From assembly GCA_026826555.1 (NCBI GenBank), contig JAKSZT010054304.1, forward strand, positions 32,691,188 to 32,755,187: DNA of 64,000 nt, given 5' to 3'. This DNA comes from Tolypeutes matacus. Lineage: Eukaryota > Chordata > Mammalia > Cingulata > Chlamyphoridae. The stretch's first letter is position 1; every line of letters starts with the position of its first letter. A program made the translations under genes and the position numbers. This document shows positions 36,061 to 47,840 of the stretch, piece by piece. The notes under the pieces are model-generated. The model worked only from the letters and a program-made list of their open reading frames with translations. It had not been told where the DNA came from and did no database searches.

Positions 36061-36508
36061 CTAGACAGATCTCTACTATCAACCCCAAATTTTGGAGGAC
36101 TAGGTTTTGTCTGCCTGTCTTGGCCCCTTGTCCATTCCTGGAATCCAGGGTGTTTTTCTACATCCACTGCCTTTTCCACAGCTGTTTCCATAGGCCTGAG
36201 AAATGGGGACTGATCACAGTTTCATGTTTTCACTTTCAAGAGCTAAACTCTCAGCATTCTCAAACTTCTGTCACTTCTGTCATTGTTCTAAATACCCAAT
36301 CTGGTTCCAGGGTTACCACCCAGTTATTTTCATACTCTTTTTCTAACTCATTCATTTTTTTAGGGGAGAGAGTAATCTGTAATCTGCCATTTTGTGTCTG
36401 CACTCTCCTACTTTTGGATTTAAAAAGGGATATGAACAAGAAAAATCCACACTCTTATATCCTTGCTTTGACATCTGTATTTGACAAGCCATGCTAACTG
36501 GAGACAGA
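35863..36508. other. Unclassified sequence beside the L1
   Basis: Moderate GC. It contains 'gccattttgtgtctgcac' (36388), reminiscent of 5' parts of retroelements. The plus-strand frame 35994-36497 (167 codons) shows no domain I know. It may be part of an unrecognised repeat. Confidence 0.35.
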
Positions 36509-36715
36509 ATGTCTTGGTTCACATTCTGCATTTGCCATGTCCTATGACTAGGGAAAATTGCTTAACATATTTGTGCCTTATTTTCCTAACCTGTCAAATA
36601 ATGGTGACAATAATAGCACAGTTTTCTCATAATATTATTGCGAGGATCCAATGAGTTAACATGTATAAAGCTCCTAGAATAACAGGGTCTGGAGCTTCCT
36701 AAGTAAGCAATAAGG
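36509..36715 (+). mobile_element. MIR SINE, near full length
   Basis: Ordered matches to MIR: 'cattctgcatttgccatg' (36522), 'cttaacatatttgtgcctta' (36561), 'aatggtgacaataatagcac' (36600), 'gcgaggatccaatgagttaa' (36640) and the 'aagtaagcaataagggtt' end (36701). Confidence 0.85.
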
Positions 36716-37854
36716 GTTACCCATTTTTTGTATAGATGTATAATGTAATATCCACATGCTGTTTTTATAGGTGCAACTGAATTTACCATCTTGAATATTG
36801 TGAAAATTGGTCACCTTTAGAAATATCCTTGCTCCTATCTCAGGATTTCTCAGGGTTGAGTTATTAATGAGTGACGTGTTCACATTAGTTGGGAAGAACT
36901 AATTTACTTGTAAAAGTAAACAGTTTATCATCTACTCTCTGAAAAGGGAAGGTGAGCAAAATATACAACATTTCTAGTCCCTTAGAAGAAAGAGTGCTTA
37001 TACATGTAACTTTCTCTTTTATTTTTCTACTTCTGTTACTAAATTATTGGTGGCTTTGAAGCTTTTTGAAAAACGATCTGCTCTTCTCTAAACTTACATT
37101 TTCCTCAGTACAATTCATATCCTAATGAAAAACATTGCTAAATGTTACCTCTCTGAATCATCTGTCATCCCTAATGACCATGTTCTATTTATCCACATTA
37201 TACATTTAAATATTTCAGTTGATTTATTTCTTGAGTAAAGATCTTGGGAATAAGCTATTTTATTAATCTATTTATTCTCTCTTTAGTTTTTTGCCCTTTG
37301 TTCTCTGTTGCCTCAATGTTATAAAAATATAGCTTATTTATATTTTAGCATTTTCATTTAAACTCATATTCAACTTCATTGCGTATTATAAAAATGGAAT
37401 ATAATAATTTCCTACTATATACTTTGTTGTTTAATAAAAAAATTCACACAACTTCTTTTTAGGCTACACAAAGTTGAATGTAAGAGTTTAAGTGGAAATG
37501 CTGAAATATGAATAAGCTGTCACTACTGTCTCTTTTCTTTATCTTCTGATCCAAGGTGAAATGTACTCTGATAGCAACTATGATCCTCCCTATTTTTAGA
37601 CTTAATAGTTCTCTGTTCATTTGAAGAGGATTCTTTCTTAAAAGAATGCCATGGATATTGCTTATTTCAAAGGCAGATGGAGAAGCCACATACTTCTTAA
37701 TGGATTTTCTATTTTGCTCAAATTTTTCATGAAGTCACTTCAATCTTTTATTAAAGGAAAAGCCTCATTTGAAAAGTCAAGATGTTTAAGCTAGTGGTAA
37801 CATGACAGAAAACTCTTTTGTGGTAATCAAGGTGATTAATTATATCCTTGCGCC
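36716..37854. other. Unannotated AT-rich sequence
   Basis: No gene or repeat recognised; short frames only. Confidence 0.4.
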
Positions 37855-38310
37855 TTTTTATTTATTTTTATTTTTATTTTTTTATTTTTTAATATTTTTA
37901 AATATGCTTAGATTACATAAATGTTACATAAAAATTATAGGGATTCTCATGTTCCCCACCTCCCAAACCTCCCACAACCTCCCACATAAACATCTTTCAT
38001 TAGTGTGGCACATCACCTGCAATGGATATACACATCCTGGGGCTTTGCCACTAAGCCTGGACCATAGTTCACATTGTAGACCACACTCTCTCCCACACAG
38101 TCTGCATGATATATGCTGATGTAAAATGGCCTATATCTGTCGTTGTAATGTCACTCAGGATAATTCCCAAGTGCCGAAAAAGCCCCTGTATTAAAATTGC
38201 TTTTCCCTCTCTCTGCCCCGAAAGCGTCCAGTGGCCACTGGCTCCACATCTATGTTGTAATTTCTTCCATTGTTTGAATCACAAAGCTGAGTCTTGAAAG
38301 TACATTTGAC
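37855..38310 (-). mobile_element. L1 3' UTR fragment
   Basis: T-rich head (37856-37905) then the family 3' end in reverse. 'gattacataaatgttacat' (37912) parallels 'gattacataaatgctacat' at 33930. The 'cattagtgtggcacatcac' tract (37999) and 'ccagtggccactggctcc' (38228) parallel 34400-34650. Frames 37802-38119 and 38106-38297 are antisense by-products. Confidence 0.8.
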
Positions 38311-39944
38311 ATTTTGTTGTATCTTAATAAAGAAACGACAATTGTTTAGATTTCTAAGGAAGATGTACAAGTTTTACTCCATTGTCTTGCTTGTAAAATT
38401 ACCAAGCATTTACTTCTATGCATTATGATTCTGAGCTTTTGTACATAATTTTGAAATTTGCTGACTGGACTTCAATGAAATTCTGTGTAGGCATTGCAAA
38501 GTGCATATTATGCTAAAGCAATAAGTACAAGCAGTGGAGGGCTAACTAGAAGGATTATATTATCGAATTATTGTTTTTTTCTGATTCATAATTTTTACTT
38601 CTACAAATTGTGTACTCTTCGTTGAGCTTTTTCAGGCCATTTTTCGGATCTTGACACTTTAGATATTTTATTCATTTTCAACAAATAATTCCAGAGCAGT
38701 TAACTATTCTTTTTGATATTTAATCTTTCCAGTTGTTCTATGGTTTCCAAAAAAGCTATTTCCCCATAAACTTTTGCAAATACCCTAGTTCTAGCAGGTG
38801 TTATATTGTGCTTTGTTTTAAAAGTCTGCCCTCCTCGCTGTTCAAAAACAAGAATTCTTTATATTTATCCTTACAGTGTGGGTTCTTTTATATGTTATTC
38901 AGGAATCTTTTTGTGAAAATGCCAGAATATTAGAGCAAAATTATTTAAACAAAAATGGAAACGCATTGATTTTCACAAGTGAAATTCTAGGGGTATGCCT
39001 AATTTGAGACAAAATTCTATCAGAGGTCAAATTATTTTATTAAGGAATTATTTTATTTTGTCTTTCATTCCCCTCCCCTCTTAGTTTCATTCCCAGGCAG
39101 GTCTAACCCTCAGACTGACAAATTCCAAGTTTAACTTTGCTTACCAAGATTAACCCAGGGACAATGAAAATCTTGCTTCTCAGTTACTGGAACAAAGATT
39201 TAGAATTGCAACTAATTGTCTCTAAGGGGGTCATGTACGCAAATGAACACTCGCTGTGACCAGGGACATGGAAGTACATTGATTACAGGTCCAGTGTCCT
39301 CTCCTGGTTGGGTTACTTTATATCTATAGGTAAAATAACCCACTCTCATTAGATTAATCTGAAAGGAGTTTATTTAATATTAGTTAGACGTTTATAATGT
39401 CTTGAGGCAGAGCTGGACTGAGTTTCCAGGAATGACTTCAGCAATCACAATTCAGAAGTGTCTCCTAGCAGGGGCACTAACACTGCTGACAACACTGATA
39501 CTAGGCACACTCATCCTCAGGTAAGAGCTGCCACCTTACCCCACCCAGAACTGCATATTCTCAGCTGTTCCCTGCATCCAGTATGATGGATCATGCATAC
39601 TGCCATTGCTTCACTGAACCAAATTCTGAATATAAATTTCAAGCATCTATATTTCATTGATAGCAATTAAGTCACATCTGTCCACTAGCATATAGGAGTG
39701 GTGAGTAAAATATCTATTTGATTCAAATTTGAGAAGGGAGGATGAATACTGTGAAGAAATATAAAGATGTTCAGAGGGTGTTAAAAAGATTTAGAACAAT
39801 TGTGAGTGGCTAATGAATATCTCCATCCAAATATATGGTCTGGTTAATCCCCTAAGGAAAATCACATTTAATTTTTTTTTTTAACCAGTGAATTAATGAC
39901 AAGCAAAATAATAAATCAAATTAATAGAGGTACAGTTCATTATC
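38311..39944. other. Unannotated sequence
   Basis: No gene. 39060-39560 is somewhat GC-richer and could hide an old LTR; it contains 'aggagtttatttaatatta' (39365). I could not anchor it. A T-run lies at 39873-39882. Confidence 0.35.
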
Positions 39945-40022
39945 CCAGTACTTGGTATAAAGTAGATATACAATGGAATAACTGTTAATTGAATGAATGA
40001 ATGAATGAATGAATGAATGAAG
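39945..40022 (+). mobile_element. MIR/L2 3' tail with (TGAA)n
   Basis: 'cagtacttggtataaagtag' followed by 'aatggaataactgttaattg' and eight TGAA-type units (39991-40021), the typical 3' end shared by L2 and some MIRs. Confidence 0.65.
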
Positions 40023-43000
40023 CAAATGATTCTCAAAATAAAAATCTATATATATTATGTATGCAAACACCACCAGATGTTGTTACACATGGTTTTAGAG
40101 CACAGAATAATAAACCAAGCAATGAGATTGTCAACATAAATATGACTGTATAGCTCTATATAACTATAGATATAATATATAGTAAAGAAAGAACATTTTT
40201 AGTGATTAGTAGCATTTTAAAACATGAAAGATATAATTCAGCATATTAAAAACATACAAACATTTATTAAAATAGTTCCAAAATGCCAAAATTTAATATA
40301 AAATGCTTTAAAGAGTCATTTAACATAGAAAATGGTATATTTTATGGAGTTAGGAGAATCCACAAACCCATTAGTATAGACAAATAAAATTAAGATCAAT
40401 TTCCCTAATGTTTATACAAGCATCTATTAATACTTTACCTGAATTCACAAGCTGAAACTTTTGGCCACATTCTGACTCCTTGTTCTCTAAAAGTAAAGAG
40501 GACTTCAAGTCTCAGCCTTCCAATTTACTCCTATGAAGTACTAATAAAAAGGTAGAGAAAAAGTTTCATACTTAAAGACAAAAATGGGTTGACAGATGTG
40601 AGCTGTAAAAAGTGTCAAAGTTCTCCTCTTTATGAGACTTTTCTTTTCTTTCCTTTTTTCTTTTATATATATACATACACTTTTTTTTTTTTTTTTTTTT
40701 TTTTTTTTGCATTAGATTCAGATAGTAACATCTAAGTGGGGTCCATGGACAAGGGGTACAATGAGAGATTTTTCTTAAGCATACGTCTTGGTATATAAGA
40801 GTAAACACTTTGTTCCCATGAAGCCAGGTACTAAAATTGTTTGGTGGAACACCCTTCTCGTGAAGTGTTCTTGACCATAATAGGCCAAGGCCAAGTAAGG
40901 TAAGGTGCAGGTGAGTTACTGGCTGGTGTGGTGGTGGCCAATGGGGTTTAAATAGTTAATTGACAACCTCTCTTCCTTAAGTGAAAGAAGAGAACATGAA
41001 GAGAGACTTTTCTTATTTAAACTTTTTCATTTTAAGTTCAGTTCAGCATATTGGAAACTAGGCATTTGTTTTGAAGTTCCAGTTAATAAAAAACAGCTGA
41101 GCCATATATCTTGAGGGAAAAAAAGAAAAGAATGATTGAAGTAGGTATTTGAATAGGCATTTGGTTGTAGGAGGCCATCCAAAGTACACCTGTAACTACT
41201 TAATCCTTTCTTTAAATTTAAAATTTTCATCCAAACAAGAAAAGCAGGATTTAGGTGAAGAAGTTGAATCAGAAAAATTGATACTTATTCATCTCATAAC
41301 TAATTTAGGAATCATTTTTATTTTACTTTCACTTAAGTTGTTAATATTTCTCAAAGGGGTTTCCACATTATTATTACAGAATGGTTTGTAAATAAAGTGT
41401 TCTATAGTCAATTAAGATTGGGGAAAAAACACGTAACATAATCTCCTTGCACAAGCCCCATGTTAAAGAATGTGTGAATTCAAGCTAATAAACATATTTA
41501 GACAAAATATCAGGTTCTATTTCCTTTATATAAAAACTTATGTAAATCTCTTTTTGCTTATCTAGCTTTGCAAAACTCATTCATTCAAAACAGTTTATTG
41601 TGGGTTTCTAATATGAACTTTCTCTGAAATAATTAACAAAAACAAGAATTCTCAGCAACTATTTAGAATAAACACCTATAGATTAAAAAAATACATATAT
41701 ATTTAAATACTATTTGCTCCCTTATATTTTAATCATTGCTCTATGTTTTGCTATATAAATTTACATGGATAAAGGAAATATATTCTAAGTTGTGCAATGT
41801 TTCTCAAACAAAATTATTGGTAGTTGCAAACCATTAGGCATCAAAAGTTTAAACTTCTATATCCTTATAAATCTTCAGATTTTTTTGTACATGAAGACAT
41901 TGATTCATTCATATATATATATATACATAAATTTATAAAGTCACATTTTTCTGAAGAAATCTTTTAATTTTATTTAACAAAATTATTTTGTTAAAAATAA
42001 TTTTGTTAGAAAGAAAATAATTAACCAAAACATCTTTTTTTTTTTTTTACTTTTTAAATGTCATTAGTGATATTTCCCCAAGAAGAACATCTCTCCTGAA
42101 ATGAATTTTTGAATGAGTGATTCAAATAAAAGTATTAAACACTCTGGGATATAGAAGCAGTGTTACTGTATAGTAGCACTTTTAAATTTTAAATACAAAA
42201 TAATAAGATTTAAAGTATCCAATGATGCGTATAATATAACTTTAATAAGATTTTGGTAATGTTAAATAAATACCAATGAATTCCCCAAATCATATTTGAA
42301 TATGTAATAAGTCATAATTAAGAATTAGTAAAATGTGTTTAAAGTCCTTAATAAATGTCACATAAAATTAGAATCTAATCAGTTATTTAGTCAGTATAAT
42401 GCAGTACAAAGAGCACAGGAATAAGACTAAAGGCAATTGACTTTTTAACTGATTTGATGAAATCAGGCACTATCTTATTCTGAAGATCATAAAATCATTC
42501 AAATAAATCCAAAGTTTTGAATTAAAAAATAACTCCATTGGCACATTTAAGAACTAATGTTAAAAATGGCTACCAATTTATGATGACTGTGGAGCTATTG
42601 AAATCCATTCTCATTAGTCTCAAGATGCTGAACCATAAACATTTTCAAAACTCCATTCCATAATGAAACAAAGAAAGGCATTGAAGATAGCATCCCTCTC
42701 TCTTTCCTTGGCTGACTGTGCTGAATGTGTTTTGTAGCACCACTATGTGATTCTACTTTAAAATATGCACCAACCCTACATATTGCAAGCTAAATTGGGG
42801 TCAATAAGGAGCCCTAACCAACTGTGATTTAATAAGTAATTTAACAATTTTGTCTCATTAGAAAATTCACTATACACTAATGGCACAATTTTCACATTTC
42901 TATTGAAATGTAAACATGACAGTTTAATTTTCAGGGAGCTACATTTGACCACAGATATCCCTAAATTTATTGATTTATTAAATGCTAATCAATGTCCAAA

Positions 43001-43264
43001 TGGAATTGATAATGCAACAAAAAGCCTGGTCCTCATTCCTGAGTACCTTGCATTTGCAGAAAATTCAAGGAAATTGTACACACACCATCTCACCAATACA
43101 GGAATGGTGGAATAAGCCCACTTTTGGGGCTCCAGGCTTACCGAGCTTCTTTCTTCCAACAAGAAATGCTCTTCTCTGTTATGTTCTTTTAACATGTCAT
43201 TTTCTCTCCTGGGCACATTTTCCTCACTGCTAATCATTTAAAACTCCCCAGATATGCCAGTTTG
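40023..43264. other. AT-rich sequence with no recognised gene
   Basis: Includes a run of 28 T at 40681-40708 next to a TATA-type stretch, and short TA tracts at 41910-41928. 42820-43080 is fairly complex and contains TAAT-type motifs; it might be conserved non-coding sequence. Frames 42903-43115, 42982-43233 and 42989-43237 overlap each other and show no domain. Confidence 0.35.
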
Positions 43265-43470
43265 CATTTAGAAAGCTCCACCATATCCCTTAGGTTTTCA
43301 TTTGGTCATCATTGCCTCCAGGAAACCTTTTGTAATCTTCCCAAATCCCTTCTGTGCTTAAAGAGTACTATGCAATTCCTTTAGCATAGAATTTTCTTGC
43401 TTTACATTTTTAACACCTTGCCTCCTACTCTGTGTCTACAACCATCGTGCAGGCTTTCTCTATACAGGAG
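43265..43470 (+). mobile_element. L2 fragment
   Basis: 'attgcctccaggaaacctt' (43310) with 'ttgtaatcttcccaaatccc' and the 'gaattttcttgctttac' block matches the L2 3' region in order. Confidence 0.55.
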
Positions 43471-45344
43471 TCTTGAGTGTTATGTTCATGTGCATCAAAA
43501 ATGCTAATTCCATTCCATCTGGATAGATAAATGAATGATCAAAATAAATGCACTAGAAAGTCTCAGACTGTGACAAAAAGAGCAAAATTGTGAGATCAAT
43601 GTCTGTTTAATGATGTTGGTTGATTTCAGGGTTAAGATTCTCCTAAGGCCTATAGAACTAATTTAAAAATGAGTAAAATCTGGATCCATTAAATAGCTTC
43701 ACTAACTTTTGCACACAAAGAGATTTTTTTACTCACATTTTATAAGGTAAGAAAAAAATCCCTATTAAGTACCACTATACTCACCTATGATAATGAGAAT
43801 TTATGTTTGCCATTTTCAATCTTGAGCATAAGAAAGGACAATATTTTATAAGAAATTACTGATTCTTAATATATATTAGGGTAGAAGAACTGGAAATCAT
43901 TTGAAAACATATATGTATATATCCATATATAGTGAAAAAATAACTAAATTATACTAAGATAGAGCTAATGTTGATTAACTTATAGTGATAATTCAAAGTG
44001 TTTATATAAACATTTTTAGTACATTCTAGTACACTGACCATTTCCCTTTATATAATGTCACATTAATGGTTGCTCATTTGACATGTTATTAACTTGGGAA
44101 AATCTATTGATTTATGCTGTTGTCCACCCTCTTCACTTCCCTAATCAATTTTAGCTTTACTTTTAATCATATAATTTGCTACTCATTTTCACTTTATTTT
44201 GCCAATGCTGGTTCTCTCCTTTTGGTTTGTTTACACATTTTTTTCTTACTTTATTCATGTTGTAGAATGAATACAAAGAAGGGCTAAAAGGCATATGAAT
44301 TATTTTGAAAGACTCATTGAAACTTTTACAAACAATTAAGTGTTATCTCCTCCAAAGTCACTTGCAATGAAATACATATTATGCATGTATTGACTCTGAG
44401 AAGATACTTTTAGGATTTATCTTTTGGAATATTTGTTAAGGTAAATTTAACACATTTTTTCAGTGTAAATGACAGAAAATATTTGTCCATTAAAAGATTA
44501 TTTTACTTTTGCTTTAAAAATTATGTGAAATTAAGATGATGAGCAATGTGTTATTATCAACTTCCCTGATATATATGCACATATGACATGAACATGCACA
44601 CACACTCACATGTACCACCAGCAACGAAAATAACGTATAAATTGTATTTATAAAGAATCGAATCTTATATTTTTAAAACCTGTCAAACAAATTCTACATT
44701 AACAACAATATTAAAAGCTTAAGCAAAGAAAACACCATATGATTATGCTTCCTAAGATAACTATTTTTCATGGCATCTAAATCAGCTCTCTTTATATTTT
44801 AGCATACCTCAGATGTTGACTCATTCCTAATTTTAATTTTTCTGGACCTTTTTAATAAAGAAGCATCCACTTTGATTAAATTCTATAAAATTCATTTAAT
44901 CATTATCTTAGGTAAATTGGCCATTCTCACCATCTTTCATCCCTCAATCTCAGTCAAGGCTAGTTGAGCTCCATTGGCTTTGAAACATTTAACCTAACAA
45001 CAGATGATAAATAAATGATGTTTTTAAGGTAATGCTGATGTCATAGCTGACTTGGCACTTTAATACTAATAAGCCCTGATTTCATGTTTGTTATTTTATT
45101 TTATCCACAGTAAACCAGAGATAATTTCAATTAGTGCATTGGTACCTTAAAGAAGTATGATTGGTCCTCATTGTAAAATCATAATAGAGAGGTGAGGAAA
45201 GTAACTGAAGAAAGCTTGATATATTGAAAAATGCTTCAGATTATACAGGTCCTTAATGTTATACAGGATTCAATTTAAAAACATGAGGGTATAGAATTTG
45301 AAAATAATAAGCTTCCTAAATGTTCTGGAATGATATGAAATTTG
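43471..45344. other. Unannotated AT-rich sequence
   Basis: No gene or confident repeat. It includes a short (AC)-rich stretch at 44594-44606. Confidence 0.4.
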
Positions 45345-45690
45345 AATATAGAACCCTCATTATTTCTATGCTACAACATGAGTGAAACTTTATCACATTA
45401 TGCTAAGTGAAATAAACCAAACACAAGGACAAATAATGTATGATACCACTTCTATGAAATATCTATAAAAGGCATATTCATAGAGGGAGAAAATAGATTA
45501 AAGTTTCCCAGGGGCTGCAGGAAGGAAAGAATGTGGAATTATTGCTTAATATGGTACAGACTTTCTATTGGGGTTGATGAAAAGTATTAATGTATGATGG
45601 TGATATTTGCACAACATTTTGAATGTAATAATTTTTATTCATGTATGCTTAAAATTTTTTAAAATGGCAAATTCATTGTTATATAAATGT
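45345..45690 (+). mobile_element. L1M-type 3' end
   Basis: 'acattatgctaagtgaaata' (45394), 'gtatgataccacttctatg' (45439), 'ggcatattcatagaggga' (45470), 'ggggttgatgaaaagta' (45571) and 'tgatggtgatatttgcacaa' (45595) occur in the order of an old L1 3' end. Confidence 0.8.

Positions 45691-45693
<3 letters not shown>

Positions 45694-45736
<43 letters not shown>
45694..45736 (+). repeat. (AT)n microsatellite, about 21 units
   Basis: Perfect dinucleotide run directly after the L1 3' end. It may have grown from the decayed A/T-rich tail. Confidence 0.97.
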
Positions 45737-45740
<4 letters not shown>

Positions 45741-45849
45741 TTGGATGACCAAACTAGTTAGAATGCACTGATATTTTAGTAGTTCATAAAATTGATAATG
45801 ATAACTTAGAGGAATGCAGTAGCAAAAATGAAGGAGTAGAATAAGGAGT

Positions 45850-46520
45850 TGTGGCAGTTCGAAATTATTTTATGAATCACAAAAAGAGAAAGATTATGTT
45901 TGTGAATTAATCCATTCCTGTGAGTGTGAGATCCTTTCACCTGGACTGTGTCTGTGAGGCATGACCCAGGTTGAGTCTCTGCTCTCTTGATGGGTCTGAT
46001 AAAAACAGCGACAAAAGAGAGAGAGAGAGAAACACATAAAAAGGGAGCCACCATGTTTGATCCTGCAATGTGAGAGAAAGGACTACAGCTTTGCCCAGAC
46101 CTGAGCTGTAATAGAGAAGCTCCAAGAGGCTCAAAGTGCTGAGGCCCAGGGAGAGATGAGCCATATGCCTGATAGCTTGAAGCTGAACTCGGGAAGAAGG
46201 CAGAGCAGCTGAGACTGATAGAGGAGGCTGGGAAAGAGACAAGGCTTTTGCCTGGTTGCCCTCAGTTGAGCTCCAGGAGATGGTAGATTCTGGAGGGCAA
46301 GGCAGAGACCTTGGCAGAGGTGGTGGCCATCTTGCTTCACTATGTGATGGCTGACTTTGGTGAGAATGTATCTCTGTTGATGCCTTGATTTGGACAATTC
46401 ACGGCATCAGAATTGTAAACTTTTAAGTAAAATTAATCCCCATAATAAAAGCCAACCCATTTCTGGGACTTTGCATTGACAGCCCTTTGAATAAAACAGC
46501 AGGAAAATTATGGTATAACA
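45850..46520 (+). mobile_element. Lineage-type MaLR-like LTR
   Basis: Starts TGTGGCAGTTCG and carries the family block 'caaaaagagaaagattatg' (45879), also seen in reverse at about 21539. Near its end it has 'aataaaagccaacccat' (46444) and 'gactttgcattgacag'. The right boundary is uncertain. GGAGT lies before (45845-45849) and again at 46533-46537, which would put the end at 46532, but the family terminus is degraded there. Confidence 0.75.
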
Positions 46521-46532
46521 GATAAGATAGAG

Positions 46533-47060
46533 GGAGTTTTTAAATGTGACTCCTACTTTTCTGAAAAGAGAAATTAGAATGAAATTAATAAGGTTTGGGG
46601 AGGGAGATCATTAAGCAGTGAGAAATCATTTTCTGATTATTTTTATTCATAACAAAGGCATTATAGAGTCTGGCCCACCCATGTTACGTGAGAGATCAGC
46701 CTGACAAAAAACATCCAGAAATAGATGCAGCAGTCTTCGCTAGTTTCTCTAGCTACAATTGCAAGATACTCTAATGATTTAAAAAGTATGTCTTTACTGA
46801 ATAATTAAATTTTCAGTAAAAGAAGGAAGGTAAAATAAAATTTCAATATTGGTTTCTTAGACTCTTTTGTCAATGGTGAAATCATTAGCATAGAATGAGA
46901 ATATACTAATACTATCAAAAAAAGAGTTAAGTTTTGTCAGTTTTAATTTTCAAGAAAGAGAAAATACAAACTAACCCTAGAGTTTAAAAGGGAATAGAGT
47001 TAGTGATGTCCTTAAATCCAAGGAAGAAAAGTAATGAGAAGGAGTAGTCAACTGTCTCAT
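46533..47060. other. Unannotated sequence
   Basis: No gene or repeat recognised. Confidence 0.4.
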
Positions 47061-47600
47061 TGTGGTAGATTTGTTTGCAAAAAGGCCTGTAATTATTCCC
47101 CTTTTTGTATCCACAATCTTTTGCAATTTGCAACTCCTCTGAGTCTCAATGATTGGAGACTTTTCCTCACTCCTTGTATCTGAGCTAGATTTATTCCTTG
47201 ATTTGACCAATAGAATGCAGAGAAAACATTACTAGGCCACTTCTGAGCCCAGGTCTCAAAAGGCCTTACTTATGTCATTCCTTCAATTGGAATTCTGTCT
47301 TCGACCACATGAACAAGTCCAGCCTAACCTGATGGAGGATAAGAAAGCACATGGAGTAGAGAATAACTGGACCTCTGATGATCCCCTCAACCTGAGAGAC
47401 CACATGGCAGAATGTCAATCCAAAATAACTGAAAATGTTTGAGAGAGCACACACTGGAACCACAGAGACCACAGCTGAATACAGATATATGTATGAGTTG
47501 AATTTGACAAGAAGAACCACCACTTTGAACTTGAAACTTGTGAGAAATAATAAATAATTTTCCATAAGTCTCTGTAGGTTTGGAATTGGTAACTGATAAA
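47061..47600 (+). mobile_element. MLT1-like MaLR LTR
   Basis: Starts TGTGGTAGATTTGTTTGC. Blocks like 'tttgcaatttgcaactcctc' (47118), 'tgacc-aatagaatgcag', the tract 'cacatggagtagagaataac' (47348) and the 'gaaataataaataattt' polyadenylation area (47543) match an old MaLR LTR. Frames 47275-47565 and 47387-47671 (-) are antisense by-products. Confidence 0.6.
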
Positions 47601-47689
47601 ATCATATATTGCACTGAACTTGAGTAGGATAAGAAAGAAAAATGAGCTATTTCATTTGTCCTATTTATCATTTTGTATTATTCATTATG

Positions 47690-47840
47690 GTAATATAAAC
47701 AGAAGTCAGATTGTAATAATTTGGGAAGTAAATGGGGTTGGGTAAATGGATATACGACTTCTAGTAAGTAATATAGACAGAAATCAGATTTTGAAAGTTT
47801 GGGAAGAAAATGTGGGTTGGCTAATTGTCTATATGACAGA
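47690..47840 (+). repeat. 78-bp tandem duplication, two copies
   Basis: 47690-47767 and 47768-47840 share 'gtaatata.acagaa.tcag', 'tttgggaag.aaatg.gg' and 'gggt.aat'. Roughly 75-80% identical by eye. No coding content. Confidence 0.8.
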
